A stretch of DNA of 64,000 nucleotides. Source: Pseudomonas sp. SCB32 (lineage in GTDB: Bacteria; Pseudomonadota; Gammaproteobacteria; Pseudomonadales; Pseudomonadaceae). The stretch spans positions 1,674,001 through 1,738,000 of the forward strand of contig NZ_CP045118.1 of NCBI RefSeq assembly GCF_009189165.1, given 5' to 3'. The position numbers and the translations under genes were made by a program. The notes beneath the pieces are model-generated. The model saw nothing but the letters and a program-made list of their open reading frames with translations, did not search any database and had not been told where the DNA came from. Shown piece after piece: positions 62,486 to 64,000 of this stretch (positions are counted from its first letter, which is position 1; every line of letters starts with the position of its first letter).

Positions 62486-63406
62486 TCAGATGCCTTCCGG
62501 CATCGCCTCGCCACCGAGAGCTTCGACCAGCGCCGGGAGGAACTCGGCAAACGTCAGCATCATCAGGGTGAAGCTGGCATCGAGCTGGCCGAGGGCGTCT
62601 TCGCCACCGTCCTGCTCGGCCTTTTCCTGCAGCATGTCTTCGAAGCGCAGGCGCTTGATCACCACCTTGTCGTCGAGGACGAAGGACAGCTTGTCCGACC
62701 AGGCCAGGGACAGCTGGGTGACCAGCTTGCCGGCGGTCAGGTGCAACTGGATTTCCTCGCTGGTCAGGTCCTGGCGCTTGCAGCGCACCACGCCGCCGTC
62801 TTCATGCGTGTCGCGCAGCTCGCATTCGTCGAGGACGAAGAAGTCGCCAGCGGCCTCCTGGGTCTTCACCCATTCGGTCAGGGTGGCGGTCGGCGCGACC
62901 TTCACGGTCAGCGGGCGCACCGGCAGCGAGCCCAGGGCTTCGCGCAGGGTGGAGAGCAGGTCTTCGGCCTTCTTCGCGCTGGAGGAGTCGACCAGGATCA
63001 GGCCGAGGCTCGGGGCGATGGCGGCGAAGGTAGCCGAGCGGCGGATGAAGGCGCGCGGCAGCAGGGTCTGGACGATCTCGTCCTTGAGCTGGTCGCGCTC
63101 CTTCTTGTAGACCTTGCGCATCTGCGCGGTCTCGATTTCGTCGACCTTGTCCTTCAGTGCGTCACGCACGACGCTGCCGGGGAGGATGCGTTCTTCCTTA
63201 CGCGCGCTGATCAGGAAGAAGCCTTCGCTGGCGTGGACCAGTGGCGCGTCCGGGCCCTTGCCGAAGGGCGCGGAAAAACCGTAGGTGGCGAGCTCCTGGC
63301 TGGCGCAGGGGCGCGCCGGCTTGCTGGCCAGGGCCTTCTCCAGGGCATCGGCGTCGATCTGCAGATCCTGGGTGAGGCGGTATACGAGCAGGTTGCGGAA
63401 CCACAT
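62486..63406 (-). CDS. rdgC: Recombination-associated protein RdgC
   Basis: 306 aa, starts [18 protein letters not shown] and shows the family [22 protein letters not shown] near the C-terminus. RdgC forms ring dimers on DNA that block RecA filament formation. ATG 63406 near AGGAGTTAGCC. Full family length. Confidence 0.95.
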   Translation of the reverse strand: MWFRNLLVYRLTQDLQIDADALEKALASKPARPCASQELATYGFSAPFGKGPDAPLVHASEGFFLISARKEERILPGSVVRDALKDKVDEIETAQMRKVYKKERDQLKDEIVQTLLPRAFIRRSATFAAIAPSLGLILVDSSSAKKAEDLLSTLREALGSLPVRPLTVKVAPTATLTEWVKTQEAAGDFFVLDECELRDTHEDGGVVRCKRQDLTSEEIQLHLTAGKLVTQLSLAWSDKLSFVLDDKVVIKRLRFEDMLQEKAEQDGGEDALGQLDASFTLMMLTFAEFLPALVEALGGEAMPEGI

Positions 63407-63534
63407 GAGGGGCTAACTCCTGGACACAAAGGCCCCATTATTCCGTCAGGCGCTTTCCAGGCCAACCCCGTTTCGTCATTCGCACACTTCATCTAAGCCT
63501 TTGGAACATCTGAAAATTTTTTTCATTGAGGGGC

Positions 63535-63563
63535 TTGCCAGCCTCGAATCTCCTCCGTAGAAT
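63535..63563 (+). promoter_or_regulatory. Promoter of the tRNA-Val/tRNA-Asp transcript
   Basis: TTGCCA, 17-bp spacer, TAGAAT, followed by a GC-rich discriminator GCGCCCC, ending 21 bp before tRNA-Val. Confidence 0.8.
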
Positions 63564-63584
63564 GCGCCCCACTTCGAGAGTGAA

Positions 63585-63660
63585 GGGTGATTAGCTCAGC
63601 TGGGAGAGCATCTGCCTTACAAGCAGAGGGTCGGCGGTTCGATCCCGTCATCACCCACCA
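63585..63660 (+). tRNA. tRNA-Val (anticodon UAC)
   Basis: 76-nt cloverleaf with encoded CCA. Acceptor GGGTGAT / ATCACCC, anticodon loop CTTACAA, T arm GGTTCGATCCC. Confidence 0.97.
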
Positions 63661-63675
63661 AACTCGAGGTCCGAC

Positions 63676-63752
63676 GCAGCGGTAGTTCAGTCGGTTAGAA
63701 TACCGGCCTGTCACGCCGGGGGTCGCGGGTTCGAGTCCCGTCCGCTGCGCCA
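63676..63752 (+). tRNA. tRNA-Asp (anticodon GUC)
   Basis: 77-nt cloverleaf with encoded CCA. Acceptor GCAGCGG / CCGCTGC, anticodon loop CTGTCAC. 15 nt after tRNA-Val, one transcript. Confidence 0.97.
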
Positions 63753-63759
63753 TATTTCG

Positions 63760-63797
63760 AAAAGCCCTCAGGTAGCGATACTTGGGGGCTTTTTCTT
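63760..63797 (+). terminator. Terminator after tRNA-Asp
   Basis: AAAGCCC pairs with GGGCTTT across a long loop that can extend the stem with CTCA/TGGG-type pairs, followed by TTCTTT. Confidence 0.75.
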
Positions 63798-63995
63798 TGC
63801 GCTCGAAAAAGCCGCGCCAGTTCGCATTCCTTCGACCTGTTCGTCGAACATATCCTGTTAATTTTCCTATAAGTTTGCTGTGGGAACTTCTCCTCTGGCA
63901 GGGGTTCCTATTGCCCATAGCCACTGGCCACGAGCGCCTGATAAGCTCGCGGCTTCAAAGACCCTGCCATGACGGCGTAAAGACAAGGATTCAGC

Positions 63996-64000
63996 ATGAA
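63996..64000 (+). CDS. Start of a gene running off the window
   Basis: ATGAA at the very end with AAGGA six bases upstream. Only Met and the start of a second codon are visible. In P. aeruginosa I would expect an FKBP-type peptidyl-prolyl isomerase here by synteny, but the sequence cannot show this. The 200 bp before it hold nothing else clear. Confidence 0.35.

Overview
The window is a piece of a high-GC gammaproteobacterial chromosome, almost certainly a Pseudomonas of the P. aeruginosa group. Gene order and protein sequences closely follow two P. aeruginosa chromosomal stretches as I remember them: the oprD - aspS - ruv - tol - nadA - dapA - purC stretch, and the stretch carrying an SSS-type sensor kinase, capB, sugE and rdgC. 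These species and orthology statements are inferences from recall, not from a database search.

Layout. (1) 1-24,790 is conserved core: the start of an OprD-type porin, a HIT protein and slyX, a membrane cold-shock-domain protein, dps, aspS, yebC/pmpR, ruvCAB, the envelope-constriction cluster ybgC-tolQRAB-pal-cpoB, queE/queC, tRNA-Lys, nadA, an M48 protease, tusA, an AI-2E-type permease, bcp and gcvR, dapA-bamC-MBL-purC, and tRNA-Ser(CGA). (2) 24,765-34,411 is an integrated element in the 3' end of tRNA-Ser, bounded by a perfect 38-bp duplication. Its core is a Pf/inovirus-type replication initiator translationally coupled to a tyrosine integrase. The integrase is frameshifted. The core also has a repressor, small DNA-binding proteins and a CsrA-like protein. 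I see no coat or Zot morphogenesis gene. Cargo sits at both ends: a coupled MazG-like/HNH pair on the left, and on the right an AT-rich block encoding TPR, HEPN, unknown and putative AbiC-like membrane proteins. This looks like a filamentous-phage satellite or remnant carrying anti-phage functions and is the most interesting part of the window.

(3) 34,412-43,485 is accessory metabolism: a polar amino-acid-type ABC transporter, a VOC protein, a PhyH-like dioxygenase with a divergent LysR regulator, small membrane and AhpD-like proteins, a GreA/B-like factor, and an Xre-RES toxin-antitoxin pair. (4) 43,961-53,013 holds rmuC, a DadA-like oxidase, a three-gene operon (M24 peptidase-like, alpha/beta hydrolase-SDR fusion, di-iron/metal-dependent hydrolase-like) beside a MerR regulator and a perfect palindrome, then a LysR/DMT-exporter pair. 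(5) 53,157-64,000 holds an SSS-family hybrid histidine kinase, a GNAT, an AraC regulator, an LplT-PlsC type fusion, capB, a Gdx/SugE guanidinium exporter with a recognisable guanidine-II riboswitch, a BASS transporter, rdgC, and tRNA-Val and tRNA-Asp.

No rRNA operon, CRISPR array or transposase was found. Compared with P. aeruginosa as I recall it, the tRNA-Lys to nadA interval is only about 160 bp and lacks the pqs/phn/pqsR genes that lie there in that species.
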